Shown piece after piece: positions 42,611 through 51,994 of a DNA stretch of 64,000 nt. Position 1 is the first letter of the stretch. Each line of letters begins with the position of its first letter. This DNA comes from JAJPKK01 sp963747835 (GTDB taxonomy: Bacteria > Pseudomonadota > Alphaproteobacteria > Rhizobiales > Xanthobacteraceae), in NCBI GenBank assembly GCA_963747835.1, contig CAVVGO010000005.1, forward strand, positions 3,452,956 to 3,516,955, given 5' to 3'. The notes under the pieces are model-generated. The model saw only the letters and a list, made by a program, of their open reading frames with translations. It had not been told where the DNA came from and did no database searches. A program made the translations under genes and the position numbers.

Positions 42611-45143
42611 ATGAGCAGCCAATTCAAGGTCTTAGCCGCCGTTTTGCCAGTCGCCCTGTTGGCCGGCCCGCTCGGCGCCGGTAGCGCGGCTGCCGATCCC
42701 AACCGGACCGCCCTGATCCAGATTCCGGCAACCCAAATGGTTCCGTCACAAGTGGTGCCGCCACAGGTGGCTCCGCCGCGGGCCGCTGCGCCAAAGGCGG
42801 CGCCTGCCGAGATCACGCCCTATGCGGCCACGTATGAGGGCCACGTCACGGTCCACGACGACCGCACCGCGACCGATCTCTTCACCAAGCGGTTCAAGAT
42901 TTTGACGCCGAGCGCGATCGCACTCGTGAGCCAGCAGATGGAAACGTATATCGACGGCATGGAGACGCTCGACACCGTCGAAGCGTTCACCGAGAAATCG
43001 GACGGCACCAGGGTCCCGGTCGATCCCGCCAACATCATCACCCGCGATGCCGCAACGGGCAACATGTTCACGCGCGATCAGAAGCAGCGCACGGTGATCT
43101 TTCAGGACGTGCAGGTGGGCGACACGCTGGTGCTGACCCAGCGCAAGGAAACCCGGCACGGCCTGTTCCCGGGAAATTTCTTTTATGCCGACGTGTTCCC
43201 CCGCAACCAGCCGATGATGTCGGCGCAGATCGTCGTCGAGTTCCCGGCCGACCTCGACGTCCAGGTCAAGGCGATCGGCGCCGCGCTGAGCGACCACGTC
43301 GAAGATATCGGCGCCATCCGCCGCCACACCGTCACGCTCGGGCCTAAGCCCGTAATGCTGCCGGAAGCCGGGGCGGTGTCGGCGATCGACGTCGATCCGC
43401 TGCTGTTGATCTCGACCTTCAAGTCCTACGCCGAACTCGGCCGCGCCTATGCGGACGCCGCGTTGCCCAAGGCCGCGGTGACGCCGGAAATCGCCGCGCT
43501 CGCAAACGAGATCACCAAGGGTATCGACGACCGTCGGCGGCAGGCGATGGCGATCGACGCCTGGATGAAGAAAAACATCCGCTATGTGGCGGTGTACCTC
43601 TCGCTCGGGCGTGTCGTCCCCAACGACGCCGTCAGCGTGTTGCGCAACAAGTTCGGCGATTGCAAGGACAAGGCGACGCTGATGTCCGCACTGCTCGCCG
43701 CCAAGGGCATCGCGAGCGAACAGGCGCTGATCAATTTCGGCAATGCCTACACGCTGCCCGAGCCGCCCACCATGGTGGCGCTCAATCACGTGATCCTGTA
43801 CCTGCCGGAATTCGATCTTTACGACGATCCGACCGCAAATTTTGCAGCGTTCGGCGTGCTGGGGGCGGAGAACTACGACAAGCCGGTGGTACGTGTGTCG
43901 GCCGATAGCGCACTGCTCGCCCGCACCCCGGCGATGCGGCCGCAAGACCACATTGCCAACGCCCATACGACCATCACGGTGGCGGCCGATGGCACCATGA
44001 CGGGCCACACGGTGGAGCGCAACTCCGGCATATTCGGGCTCGCCCTGCGGGCGACCGGAACAATTGTGCAGAACGTCGGAAGCGACAACGCAGCACGGCT
44101 GCAGCTGCAAAGTGTCGGCACGCCCGGCACTGGCCGCTTCGATCTCGGCAACGCAACGGAAACCGCCGACCCGGTCGTGGTGAAGGGAAGCTTCACGCTG
44201 AACGGCAAGTTCAACGCACCGGCACCGAACGTCCGGGCCCTCATTCCGGTTGGCATGGCGCTGACGGTGCGGCCGGGCAACTTCCTGCTCGGCGCAATCC
44301 CCAACAACCGCAAAATCGCCTTCGCCTGCTATGCGGGGCGTCAGATCGAAGACATCGATGCGACGTTCGACCAAGCGCTGCCTTTGCCGATTGCGTCGGG
44401 GCCGTTCAAGGTCGAGAATCCGAGTTTCACCTACCAGGCGACCTTCAAGGTCGAAGGCCGGACCCTGAAGGTGCACCGCGAGTTCGTCTCGCGGGTCGAG
44501 CACCAGACCTGCGCGCCTGAGTTCGAAGCGCAGATCATCGGTGACATGAATGCGGTGCGCGGGAACCTCAATTCGTATTACGCCTTCCGTCCGGTCCCGC
44601 CGCCGGCTCCCGCTGCCGACCCTGCCCCGCAGGCGGCCGTCACCCCGGCAGCGCCGGTCACTCCGCCCGTCTTCAAGACGGTCCCGCCGGCCCCAGTCAC
44701 CGCTACACCTGCTGCCATCCCTGCAGCCACCCCAGTAGCTGCCACACCGCCGGCGACTCCGGTCGCCGTCACCGTACCGGCGGCGCCGACCGCGCCTGCA
44801 GGGCCGAAGACCATCGATATCAGCCGCACCATCGCGGCCGGCCAAAGATATCCGCATCGACTTCCTGTACTCGATCAATCCGGACTGCACTTCGATGGGC
44901 TACACCACGGTTCGCCTCATCGAGCAGCCTCAGCACGGCAAAATCACGATCGAGAATGGCACCGGCTTCACGAACTTTCCGCAGAACAATGTGCGTGTCG
45001 AGTGCAACAAGCGCAGGTCGGAAGGAGTCACTGTCACCTACGAGCCGGAGCCCGGCTATATGGGCACTGACTCCATCAATTTCGACGCGATCTTCCCGTC
45101 CGGGACGATGAGCAAACGCCACTACGCGATCGAGGTCAGATAG
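42611..45143 (+). CDS. DUF3857/transglutaminase-like protein, frameshift before a C-terminal beta domain
   Basis: About 844 residues after correcting a +1 insertion at 44836-44843. Signal peptide 'VLAAVLPVALLAGPLGAGSAAA', then DUF3857 ('AATYEGHVTVHDDRTATDLFTKRFKILTPSAIALVSQQM...VPVDPANI'). A transglutaminase-like core follows with the catalytic trio: Cys in 'NKFGDCKDKATLMSALLAAKGI', His in 'ALNHVILYLPEFDLYDDPTAN', Asp in the same block. A Pro/Ala/Thr linker follows ('PAAPVTPPVFKTVPPAP'). The remainder, 'DIRIDFLYSINPDCTSMGYTTVRLIEQPQHGKITIENGTGFTNFPQNN', is a small beta domain that elsewhere occurs as a separate secreted protein. Here it is fused or adjacent. Confidence 0.7.
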
Positions 45144-45187
45144 CGCGCACCGAGCCGGACAGCCGGGGCCAAGCCCGGCGCCGTCAT

Positions 45188-45217
45188 GGGGCATGTCAAC
45201 ATTCGCCGACATGCCCC
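45188..45217. terminator. Hairpin after DUF3857 gene
   Basis: Perfect inverted repeat GGGGCATGTC (45188-45197) / GACATGCCCC (45208-45217), loop of 10 bases, followed by 'TCTTCACG'. It lies 45 bases past the gene end. The U-tract is short. Confidence 0.6.
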
Positions 45218-45476
45218 TCTTCACGTCTGGTCCGCCGCTGGCTTTGCCCTCAATGAGCTATGATACCAAGGCGTAGCCGCCGCCCAGGCCACTGTGCAAA
45301 GCTCCTCCGCATTACCTGCCGCACGCAACGGGTTAACGGCGTGCGGAATCAACCACCGGTGTTAAGGTATTAGACTTTTCGCTTGCCGTTCGGGGTTCCG
45401 AGCAATCTCGAAAGCCGCTATCTTCGATGTAGACGGGGTCCGTCCGGAATCCCGGCCTATACCATCGGAGGTTCGC

Positions 45477-46001
45477 ATGCGGCGGTTCGGGGCGGCATTT
45501 GTTCTTATTCCCATCTGCGCGATGCCGGCCGTGGCGGCAGAACTGCCAACTCGAAAGGCCGGGCTGTGGGAAATGACAACGGTCAGTAACGGGCGCACCA
45601 TCCCGATCCAACAGTGCATCGACGCCGCAACTGATCAGATAATGCAGGCAAACGCAGGATTGTCCGCGCAGCGATCGTGCTCGAAGCGCGACGTGCAGAA
45701 GTCCGGCGATACGACGACGATCGATTCGGTGTGCACCATCGCCGGGAAGGCCCTGACGAATCACACGGTCATCACGGGTAGCTTCGAGAGCAGTTACACA
45801 ATGACGATCACGACCCAGGGCGAAGGCATCCCGGTCGCGCGGAACATGACTATAAGCGCGAAATGGGTCGGCCCCTGCGCGGCAGACCAGAAGCCCGGCG
45901 ACATGATCATGCAGAATGGCACTAAGCTAAATCTCGTCGACATGCAGAAACGGGCGGCCCAGCCCGGCGCGCCGCTGCCGGCTGGGAGCCCTCCCAGGTA
46001 G
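45477..46001 (+). CDS. DUF3617 family secreted protein
   Basis: 174 residues. Signal peptide 'MRRFGAAFVLIPICAMPAVAA', then 'ELPTRKAGLWEMTTVSNGRTIPIQQCIDAATDQIMQANAG', which is the DUF3617 start ('GLWE', 'CI/CV') and 'CSKRDVQKSGDTTTIDSVCTIAGKALTNHTVITGSFESSYTMTITTQ', the conserved cysteine pattern. The family is small periplasmic proteins of unknown function. It is the last gene before the island border; the following 170 bases hold nothing recognisable. Confidence 0.85.
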   Translation: MRRFGAAFVLIPICAMPAVAAELPTRKAGLWEMTTVSNGRTIPIQQCIDAATDQIMQANAGLSAQRSCSKRDVQKSGDTTTIDSVCTIAGKALTNHTVITGSFESSYTMTITTQGEGIPVARNMTISAKWVGPCAADQKPGDMIMQNGTKLNLVDMQKRAAQPGAPLPAGSPPR

Positions 46002-46176
46002 GTTTCGCTGCAAAGCACGACACGCAGAGCGCTTCTTCCACCGACGACTTCGGCCCGGCTCGAACAGTGTCATCGGAGGCAAGCCGAGGCGCCCGCGATT
46101 GCCCTTTGCTTGGCAGCTTGGCGAAGCAGCCTTATGCAACGCGGCGCATCCCAGCGGAAACGACCGGTCCGCCGAA

Positions 46177-46234
46177 TGGTGCGGACGGCGGGACTCGAAC
46201 CCGCACGAGGTTACCCCCAACGGATTTTAAGTCC
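46177..46234 (-). tRNA. Truncated tRNA-Leu (anticodon TAA), 3' part only
   Basis: On the minus strand the sequence ends 'GTCCGCACCA' (CCA at 46177-46179), preceded by a T-arm with 'GGTTCGAGTCCC', a long variable arm 'GTTGGGGGTAACCTCGT' and an anticodon loop CTTAAAA, which is the tRNA-Leu(UAA) pattern. The 5' half (D arm and 5' acceptor strand) is missing. Beyond 46234 the sequence turns to AT-rich DNA. A 3'-end fragment of this size is the normal footprint of an integrative element that recombines into a tRNA gene. The intact copy should lie at the other end of the element. Confidence 0.75.
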
Positions 46235-46407
46235 ATTTACGTATATCACAATTTATTGATTTTAAAGGCATATTTTCGTTATCAAATGTGTATGTGTAAG
46301 AGACTGTGTAAGTTTTCAAATACGTCTTTTAAATCAATGAGATGCACCTAGGCCTAGAACTGTCCAACGTAAAAATAATAACAATTTCAATGAGATAAAG
46401 TCCACGG
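46235..46407. other. AT-rich border segment of the mobile element
   Basis: About 170 bases with many A/T runs ('TTTATTGATTTT', 'AAAAATAATAACAATTTCAATG'), in sharp contrast to the GC-rich sequence on both sides. No gene is seen. It starts exactly where the tRNA fragment loses similarity to a tRNA, so it is the element-specific border DNA. Confidence 0.6.
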
Positions 46408-46500
46408 CTACCTTGCCGTTCCATCGGTGAGCAGCAGCTTACGATGCGTCCCCTCGGCGTGCCGCACACTCGCCGTGACTTTCTGGTTGTACCCTTCCAT
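46408..46500 (-). CDS. Very small ORF downstream of the NTPase gene
   Basis: A 30-codon open frame, 'MEGYNQKVTASVRHAEGTHRKLLLTDGTAR', in the same reading frame as the upstream 1501-residue gene and separated from it by tandem TAA TAA stops and a few codons. It has no obvious ribosome-binding site. It may be the tail of a displaced gene or non-coding. I cannot decide from sequence alone. Confidence 0.2.
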   Translation of the reverse strand: MEGYNQKVTASVRHAEGTHRKLLLTDGTAR

Positions 46501-46521
46501 GGGTCGCTGTCGATGTTCTTA

Positions 46522-49500
46522 TTACTTAAGGAATGAAAGCGGCGGCCACGGCTGGCCGGTTTCGATCATCGGATGACGCGGCTCGCCTTTTGGGCGTCCG
46601 TGTTCTATGCGCCACACCTCCACTTGTCCCAAAATCGAGAATGCCGCTCTCCGGCGGCTCGGATCATTCAACACCATCTGAAACAACTTCGCGCGCACCT
46701 GCTCGGCATTGCGCGGCACGAAAACAAACGCACCCGAGTTGTCATACGGGCGGCGTTCCATAAAAAGGGTCTCTGGACCGCGGTCAAAGCCGTAGGGCGA
46801 CATCGTGCCCTGAAGGAGATTCGCCCCGGCAAGCATGGCCTCGTCGCTGCCAAGCTCGCGATAGATCGCCGGAAGCAACTGTCTTTGCATCGGCGTCAAC
46901 GTGGTTTCGCTCAAGGTCAGGAGCCGCCGCTTAAGCGCCGGGTCTTGCCGCATCCATTCGGCGATATAGCCCGCGAATCGTTGGGTGTTGCGATACTCAA
47001 AGTTGATCTTCACGCCGACCCACGGGATTTGTGGGTCAATAAAGCTCAACAACACATTTCGTGCGGTGGGAATGTTGAGTCGTCCCAGTGCCTCAATCCA
47101 TGTGTCCTGCATGTTCTGCACGCCGCCGGTGCCGCGTGCAAGGTTTAGCAAGAACCCGACTGCCGCTTCCGCGCGGCTGTAACCGAAAGCCGTAACCAAG
47201 TCGCGGAATTGGTACGGCCGATGCTCAAAACGGGACATCACTTCTTCGATGCGTGCAATGGCCCGCGTGGGTTCGTCGCTAAAGGGAAGCAATTCGAGGC
47301 AGTCAGTGAGGAGTGAGAGGTTTTGATCGTTGTAAAGTCCTTGCGACAGCAAGCGATCGATCGTGGGGCCGAGCACGTTGAGTATGGAATCCAGCGTCAG
47401 CGTTGCGCCCGACAGCAACAGCGCCTTGACGCCGTTCATCCGCACAAAATCGTCCCAGTTCCCCGGCAGGGCAAGAATTTCCAGTACCACGTCCGCGCTG
47501 TCCCGGCCATCTAGCTTCGCGAGAGCGAAGGCAAGGCTCTTCAGCCTGCCGGTGAAAGCATCTGGATTGGCCGTATTCGCACGTTCCTCCTTGAGTGCCG
47601 AAATTCGCTGGTTAATGGCTTGCGCGTATCTCTTCGCGCGCACTTCATCGAACCCAGGCGGCCGTGTCCCGGCACGCGCCAACCATACGGCTTCGTAATC
47701 AGCCTTGTTGATCCCCGGCCAATTCTTCCGCTGGTCCGGCGGCACAGCGAGTTGCAGGAGGCCGTGCGCCGCCTGATCTTCGTATTTTTGTTTGCACAAT
47801 AGGTCGATTAGAACGGCGTCCACGCCCGGTGCCTCTGCTGCCAATAAGGCTTGGACGTACCAGTTCGAATAGTTCGTCGCGTTACCGCGCGGTCTCTGGC
47901 GCTGAATATCCGCGTCGATGAGCTTGCGCAGGTCCGCCAGGTCGTCAGTGTTTCCGACCCGGGCCAGCGCGATCGCGGTGTGCGCCCTCGTAGCGTCGTC
48001 GAATAGATCGTCGGCGAGGAGCTTCGATGTACCATCCTTAAGGTAGCGCCGCAGCGACCGGCGCGAAGCGTCGGATAGCTCGGACCTTAGTTCCGGGGCA
48101 TCAGCATTGACCCAGCCAAAGATATCGGCCGCGACCCGAAAGGAATCGGCATTGAATTGTCCCGCAGTGGATTCCATCATGCCAGCCACCGCGACCTCGA
48201 CTGGAATCGCGCGGAACAGCGTGCGCAACTGATCGAAGCATTGATGCGCGAGCGGGGCCGTGCCGCCCGCCGAAGTCGCTCCAATACCCGCGCAGAGCTT
48301 CGCGAAAATTTGCGCAGCCAAGGCCGGCGTCGCCGATGCCGACACGGTGATCCGGATGCCTGACGCCTCGCGGAGAGGAACCTCCTCCGTAGCAAGCTTG
48401 TTGATAAGATCGTCGGCTTGCTGCTGAGGTAGAACCATCAGAAACGGTTGCCAATGTTCGCCCCATAGCGTGCCATCGAGTAGCCGCGAAGCAACCCACG
48501 CGCCCACCCACCTTTCATCTCGCTTCCTAACGATCTTGAGCGCTTCGCCGATAGCGTGCGCGGCGTACTGGTCGAGCGGCGGGCAAAGACGGTTCAATTC
48601 TGCCATCAAGTCAGTTGCCGTATTGGCGTCGCCAAGCTCGGCGCCTTCGAGCAAGCGTCGGATACGTTCAAGGGGCTTGGTTTCGCGTTCTAGAAGGCGT
48701 CGGTTGGCGGCGATAACGCGTATGCACAACGACTCGGGGATGGTCTGGGGGATGAGCGCGGGCAAGGTGGCTTCGAGCGCGGAGTCGTCAAGCGTGTTCA
48801 GAACGCGCGTGAGCGCCTCGGTTGCGCCGATCCAACTGAGTGATTGGATAGCCTGCGCGCGCACTTTTTCGCTTGGGTCTTTTGTCGCGAAGCTTTCGCC
48901 GATCTCGACCATCCAGCCCCGATGCGTGACTTCGAAAACAAAATCGGCGCGCGAGTCCTGATCCCAGTTATCTACGACGCGGCGCCAGTCGAACCCAAGG
49001 CTGGTCGGATTGAAGCCATCCCCCGCCTCGTAGGCTGAGATACGCACCTCTCGGTCTTTGTCGGTGAGTAGGGGGACAAGAATATCGGCGAAATCCTCCG
49101 AGCCTGTCGCAAGCATCGCTGCCAGCGCACATCGCCGGTGGTGGATTTCACCTGTGGCATACCAGTCCCGAAGCACCTTGCCGACGTCCGCGCGTACCGC
49201 GTTCCACACAACCGGCCCACAGAGGCGCGACAAATCGCCGGTAAGAATTGGATCGACGCCAAGCGCCAAATTGACAAGCCGTACACCCGCAGCAAGCGCC
49301 CCACTTCGGGTCTCGTCATCTTCGCTAGCCAGCCGAATTTCTTCGGCAACCATGCGGAGAGATTCTTCCCACATTGGCTTGTTGATGTACGACGCGGCGA
49401 AAGCCCGGTCGGCGGTCTGATCGTCGTTTTGAACGAGTTCTGCAAGCGCATTCCCCAAAAAGCGCGCGGCGTAGAACTCTTGAAATTGTTGATGCTGGAA

Positions 49501-51027
49501 TCGGAACGTTACTGACGGATATTCAAGTCTCTCCAACACATGATGCGCACACAGAGCATGCAGGACCGTCGCCGGGTCCGGCACGGTGGTCGTCTGCGCC
49601 GCCTCTTTCAATTTGGTCGATACGGACTGGATTATGCTGCGAGCCGCATCCTCGGCAATGATGACCTCGCCGCGTCCCGTCATCTGTGCGGCCAATTCTT
49701 TGAGATAGTGACGCGTATTACCGGCAACGGGCGGCAGCTGCAAATGATCTCGATGCTCGTCCGATCTCTCGACCAGCGTCATCACCGCGCCCAACACCCC
49801 GATCCGGGTGGTCGGAATTGGGTCGCCCGATTGGAAGATCGTCACCACCTCGGCAAGAATGAGCGGCGTGCGGGTAAGCTCGTCAAGAACTCGGTTGCCT
49901 TCTAATTGCAGCCGCAGTTCGTTCGCTTGGTCGCCAAGCGTTTGTTTCAAGTAATCGGCTCGTTGCCGGCGGTTAAACGGAAGAAGCTTGGCGCGAAATG
50001 AGCCGGGAAGCGGCGGGCTGATGTAGTGGATCCGAGTGGCTACTACGATTCCGGCCGCCGGAAAACTTCGCTCAAGCTGCCGGAGAGCGACCACCGCTTC
50101 CTCGGAATGAAGTTCGGTGATCTCGTTCCATCCATTAAGCAGGAATGAGAAATGTTCGCTGTTGTAGAGGCGTGCGAGATCGGCTGCCTCGATTTTGCGT
50201 GAAAGGAAGGCGGGTGTGTGCGCGATGAATTCCAGGATGCCGGTTCGTGACTGAACCCAAGCGGGCAGGTCAATAAGAAATGAAAGCTCGCCTTCGGGTC
50301 GCGCTTCCGTGGCGAGCTGGACTAGAGTGGTCGTCTTGCCGCCTCCCCCGGGAGCTTCGAGCGCTATGCGCCGCGCCAGCAAGAGCGACGTGCGGATGTC
50401 GGTGATGTCGATGGTCTCGGAAGTTTCCTTGCCAGTGCTATCCAGCCTTACTGCTTGAAGCGAGACGATCGGTCGGTTCGCGGGGCGTGGCCGAGCCCGC
50501 CAGTTTCGGGCTTCTTCTGCCACTGCTTCGCGCACTTTGGTGAGCAGCTCGGCTTCCGTCGGCTCAGCCGGGACGTTAATCGCCAGTAGCGTCCTGCACA
50601 GTGGCGCATTCGATGGCATCATCAACGACGTGATGATATCTTCGCGGGTCATGACGACGAGTTCGTAGTCGAACTCGGTGCGTATCTCCCGAGCCCATTT
50701 TTGTATGGTCTGATTGGTGACTTTTACGGGCGTGGCAAAAATCAGAATTTCCACGTCAGAAAAATTCTTTTTGATGTTGGTGGCATCATCTTTTATCTTG
50801 GCGATGGTGCCCGTGATCGAGGACGCCAAGCCCTTCGCCTTTTTATCTTCAGAGACGGACGCCGGGGCGTAGGCGTCTAAGCCGCCGTCCTTGTGCCGCT
50901 CGGAGGCGATGAGATCCGGCCATTTTTGTTTCCCGAGGACGACTGCCAACGCCTGAAAGCGCATCCCCTCCTCGTCGGAGATCAGTTCGTCTAGAGCCCT
51001 TTCAATATCTGTTCTAAGGATCGGCAT
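46522..51027 (-). CDS. Large NACHT/STAND-type NTPase with endonuclease-like N-terminus and helical repeats
   Basis: 1501 residues. Residues about 20-135 resemble the PD-(D/E)xK-type nuclease heads fused to defence NTPases: 'SERHKDGGLDAYAP' (D51 in the DGGxD motif) and 'VEILIFATPVKVTNQTIQKWAREI'. A NACHT-like NTPase follows, with Walker A APGGGGKT at 225-232 and a Walker B region 'FLLNGWNEI' (295-303), where the usual Asp is Asn. After 'FRFQHQQFQEFYAARFLG', typical of STAND C-terminal helices, about 900 residues are HEAT/ARM-like helical repeats. Such architecture (effector, NTPase, sensor repeats) is known from antiphage Avs and bNACHT systems. The first gene beside the island border. Nuclease activity is unproven, as no clear E-x-K pair is seen. 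Confidence 0.65.
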   Translation of the reverse strand: MPILRTDIERALDELISDEEGMRFQALAVVLGKQKWPDLIASERHKDGGLDAYAPASVSEDKKAKGLASSITGTIAKIKDDATNIKKNFSDVEILIFATPVKVTNQTIQKWAREIRTEFDYELVVMTREDIITSLMMPSNAPLCRTLLAINVPAEPTEAELLTKVREAVAEEARNWRARPRPANRPIVSLQAVRLDSTGKETSETIDITDIRTSLLLARRIALEAPGGGGKTTTLVQLATEARPEGELSFLIDLPAWVQSRTGILEFIAHTPAFLSRKIEAADLARLYNSEHFSFLLNGWNEITELHSEEAVVALRQLERSFPAAGIVVATRIHYISPPLPGSFRAKLLPFNRRQRADYLKQTLGDQANELRLQLEGNRVLDELTRTPLILAEVVTIFQSGDPIPTTRIGVLGAVMTLVERSDEHRDHLQLPPVAGNTRHYLKELAAQMTGRGEVIIAEDAARSIIQSVSTKLKEAAQTTTVPDPATVLHALCAHHVLERLEYPSVTFRFQHQQFQEFYAARFLGNALAELVQNDDQTADRAFAASYINKPMWEESLRMVAEEIRLASEDDETRSGALAAGVRLVNLALGVDPILTGDLSRLCGPVVWNAVRADVGKVLRDWYATGEIHHRRCALAAMLATGSEDFADILVPLLTDKDREVRISAYEAGDGFNPTSLGFDWRRVVDNWDQDSRADFVFEVTHRGWMVEIGESFATKDPSEKVRAQAIQSLSWIGATEALTRVLNTLDDSALEATLPALIPQTIPESLCIRVIAANRRLLERETKPLERIRRLLEGAELGDANTATDLMAELNRLCPPLDQYAAHAIGEALKIVRKRDERWVGAWVASRLLDGTLWGEHWQPFLMVLPQQQADDLINKLATEEVPLREASGIRITVSASATPALAAQIFAKLCAGIGATSAGGTAPLAHQCFDQLRTLFRAIPVEVAVAGMMESTAGQFNADSFRVAADIFGWVNADAPELRSELSDASRRSLRRYLKDGTSKLLADDLFDDATRAHTAIALARVGNTDDLADLRKLIDADIQRQRPRGNATNYSNWYVQALLAAEAPGVDAVLIDLLCKQKYEDQAAHGLLQLAVPPDQRKNWPGINKADYEAVWLARAGTRPPGFDEVRAKRYAQAINQRISALKEERANTANPDAFTGRLKSLAFALAKLDGRDSADVVLEILALPGNWDDFVRMNGVKALLLSGATLTLDSILNVLGPTIDRLLSQGLYNDQNLSLLTDCLELLPFSDEPTRAIARIEEVMSRFEHRPYQFRDLVTAFGYSRAEAAVGFLLNLARGTGGVQNMQDTWIEALGRLNIPTARNVLLSFIDPQIPWVGVKINFEYRNTQRFAGYIAEWMRQDPALKRRLLTLSETTLTPMQRQLLPAIYRELGSDEAMLAGANLLQGTMSPYGFDRGPETLFMERRPYDNSGAFVFVPRNAEQVRAKLFQMVLNDPSRRRAAFSILGQVEVWRIEHGRPKGEPRHPMIETGQPWPPLSFLK

Positions 51028-51197
51028 TGTAATTCCGTAGCAGCGGTTACGCGCTGCTTGTCCCTGGTCATTTTGTCTCCCGGAAGCAGGCGCGCAGTAT
51101 GATATGTTCCTAATTCGTTCTCAAGGCAAAAACATCGCAAATTCAACCGCGATCGAATAGACGGATGCGATGTGGAATCCTGTAGAAACTGCGCCTG

Positions 51198-51944
51198 CTA
51201 CTGGCACGTACCGACAGCGCGGTCGCCCCACGCGCATCCGACGGACGTATCCGGCCGCGTTCTCTGGCGCGATGCGGGTGCCGACCATAAATCGACGCGG
51301 TCGGGCTCAGGATAGCCGGCCGGCGTGCCGGCGTTCGGATTTGTCATGGCGCCCAGACCGCCAAGCAGGACCGCACCGACCCCAAGTGTGAGTACGGTGT
51401 TTCGGTTATCGACCTTTTTTGCCTGAACCATTCTGAGGCTGTTCTCGGCTGTGGGAACACCGTGTTCGGCAGCGATGCGGAATAGCCGCTCCGCTTCGTC
51501 GAGGTCAGTTTCAACGCCCAGACCTAGCGCATAGAGCCGACCAAGGTTGGCGGACGCACTGCTTTCTCCCCGGTGTATTGCCTCACGATACCAGCGAGCC
51601 GCCTCGCCATAGTCCCGAGTCACGATCCTACCCTGGTCGTACATGATGCCGAGATTGTTTTGGGCTACCGCGTGGCCAAACGAGGCAGCAATGCGCATCC
51701 AGGTAAATGCGCCCTGCATATCTCCTTTTGCCTGCGCCTCGTTCGCCCTCTTAAACGCTTCCGCCCCTTTGATTGCATCAGTGTCCTCGGTGCGAGCGGT
51801 CGGGACCGTCGCATCCTGCGTCTGCGCGGTAGAGGGATGCGGCGGCGGGGGGCGGGAAAGGGCGGCGATGGCCATCACGGCCGCGAGGGCGACCACGGTG
51901 ACCAGCTTGCCGGCCGCAGAATTGGGGTCCGGCTTGTCTTGCAT
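51198..51944 (-). CDS. SEL1-repeat (tetratricopeptide-like) membrane-anchored protein
   Basis: 248 residues. The ATG at 51944 is preceded by 'AGAAAGGATG'. After 'MQDKPDPNSAAGKLVTVVALAAVMAIAALS' (an anchor near residues 14-31) comes a Pro-rich linker and at least two SEL1 repeats: 'AFTWMRIAASFGHAVAQNNLGIMYDQGRIVTRDYGEAARWYREAIHRGESSASANLGRLYALGLGVETDLDEAERLFRIAAEHG', matching the 36-residue 'A..N.LG..Y..G' consensus. A second hydrophobic stretch 'TVLTLGVGAVLLGGLGAMTN' follows. It is the last gene of the minus-strand mobilisation operon. SEL1 proteins act as scaffolds in secretion and signalling. Confidence 0.65.
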   Translation of the reverse strand: MQDKPDPNSAAGKLVTVVALAAVMAIAALSRPPPPHPSTAQTQDATVPTARTEDTDAIKGAEAFKRANEAQAKGDMQGAFTWMRIAASFGHAVAQNNLGIMYDQGRIVTRDYGEAARWYREAIHRGESSASANLGRLYALGLGVETDLDEAERLFRIAAEHGVPTAENSLRMVQAKKVDNRNTVLTLGVGAVLLGGLGAMTNPNAGTPAGYPEPDRVDLWSAPASRQRTRPDTSVGCAWGDRAVGTCQ

Positions 51945-51994
51945 GGCATCATCCTTTCTCAACGTTTGCGAGTTTGTCTGAACGCGATGCCCGT

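Noticed and set aside
42746..44890. 714-codon minus-strand frame opposite the transglutaminase-like gene
   Set aside because: Composition is Arg/Gly/His/Asp-rich and it mirrors the plus-strand codon pattern. The plus strand shows a signal peptide and catalytic residues.
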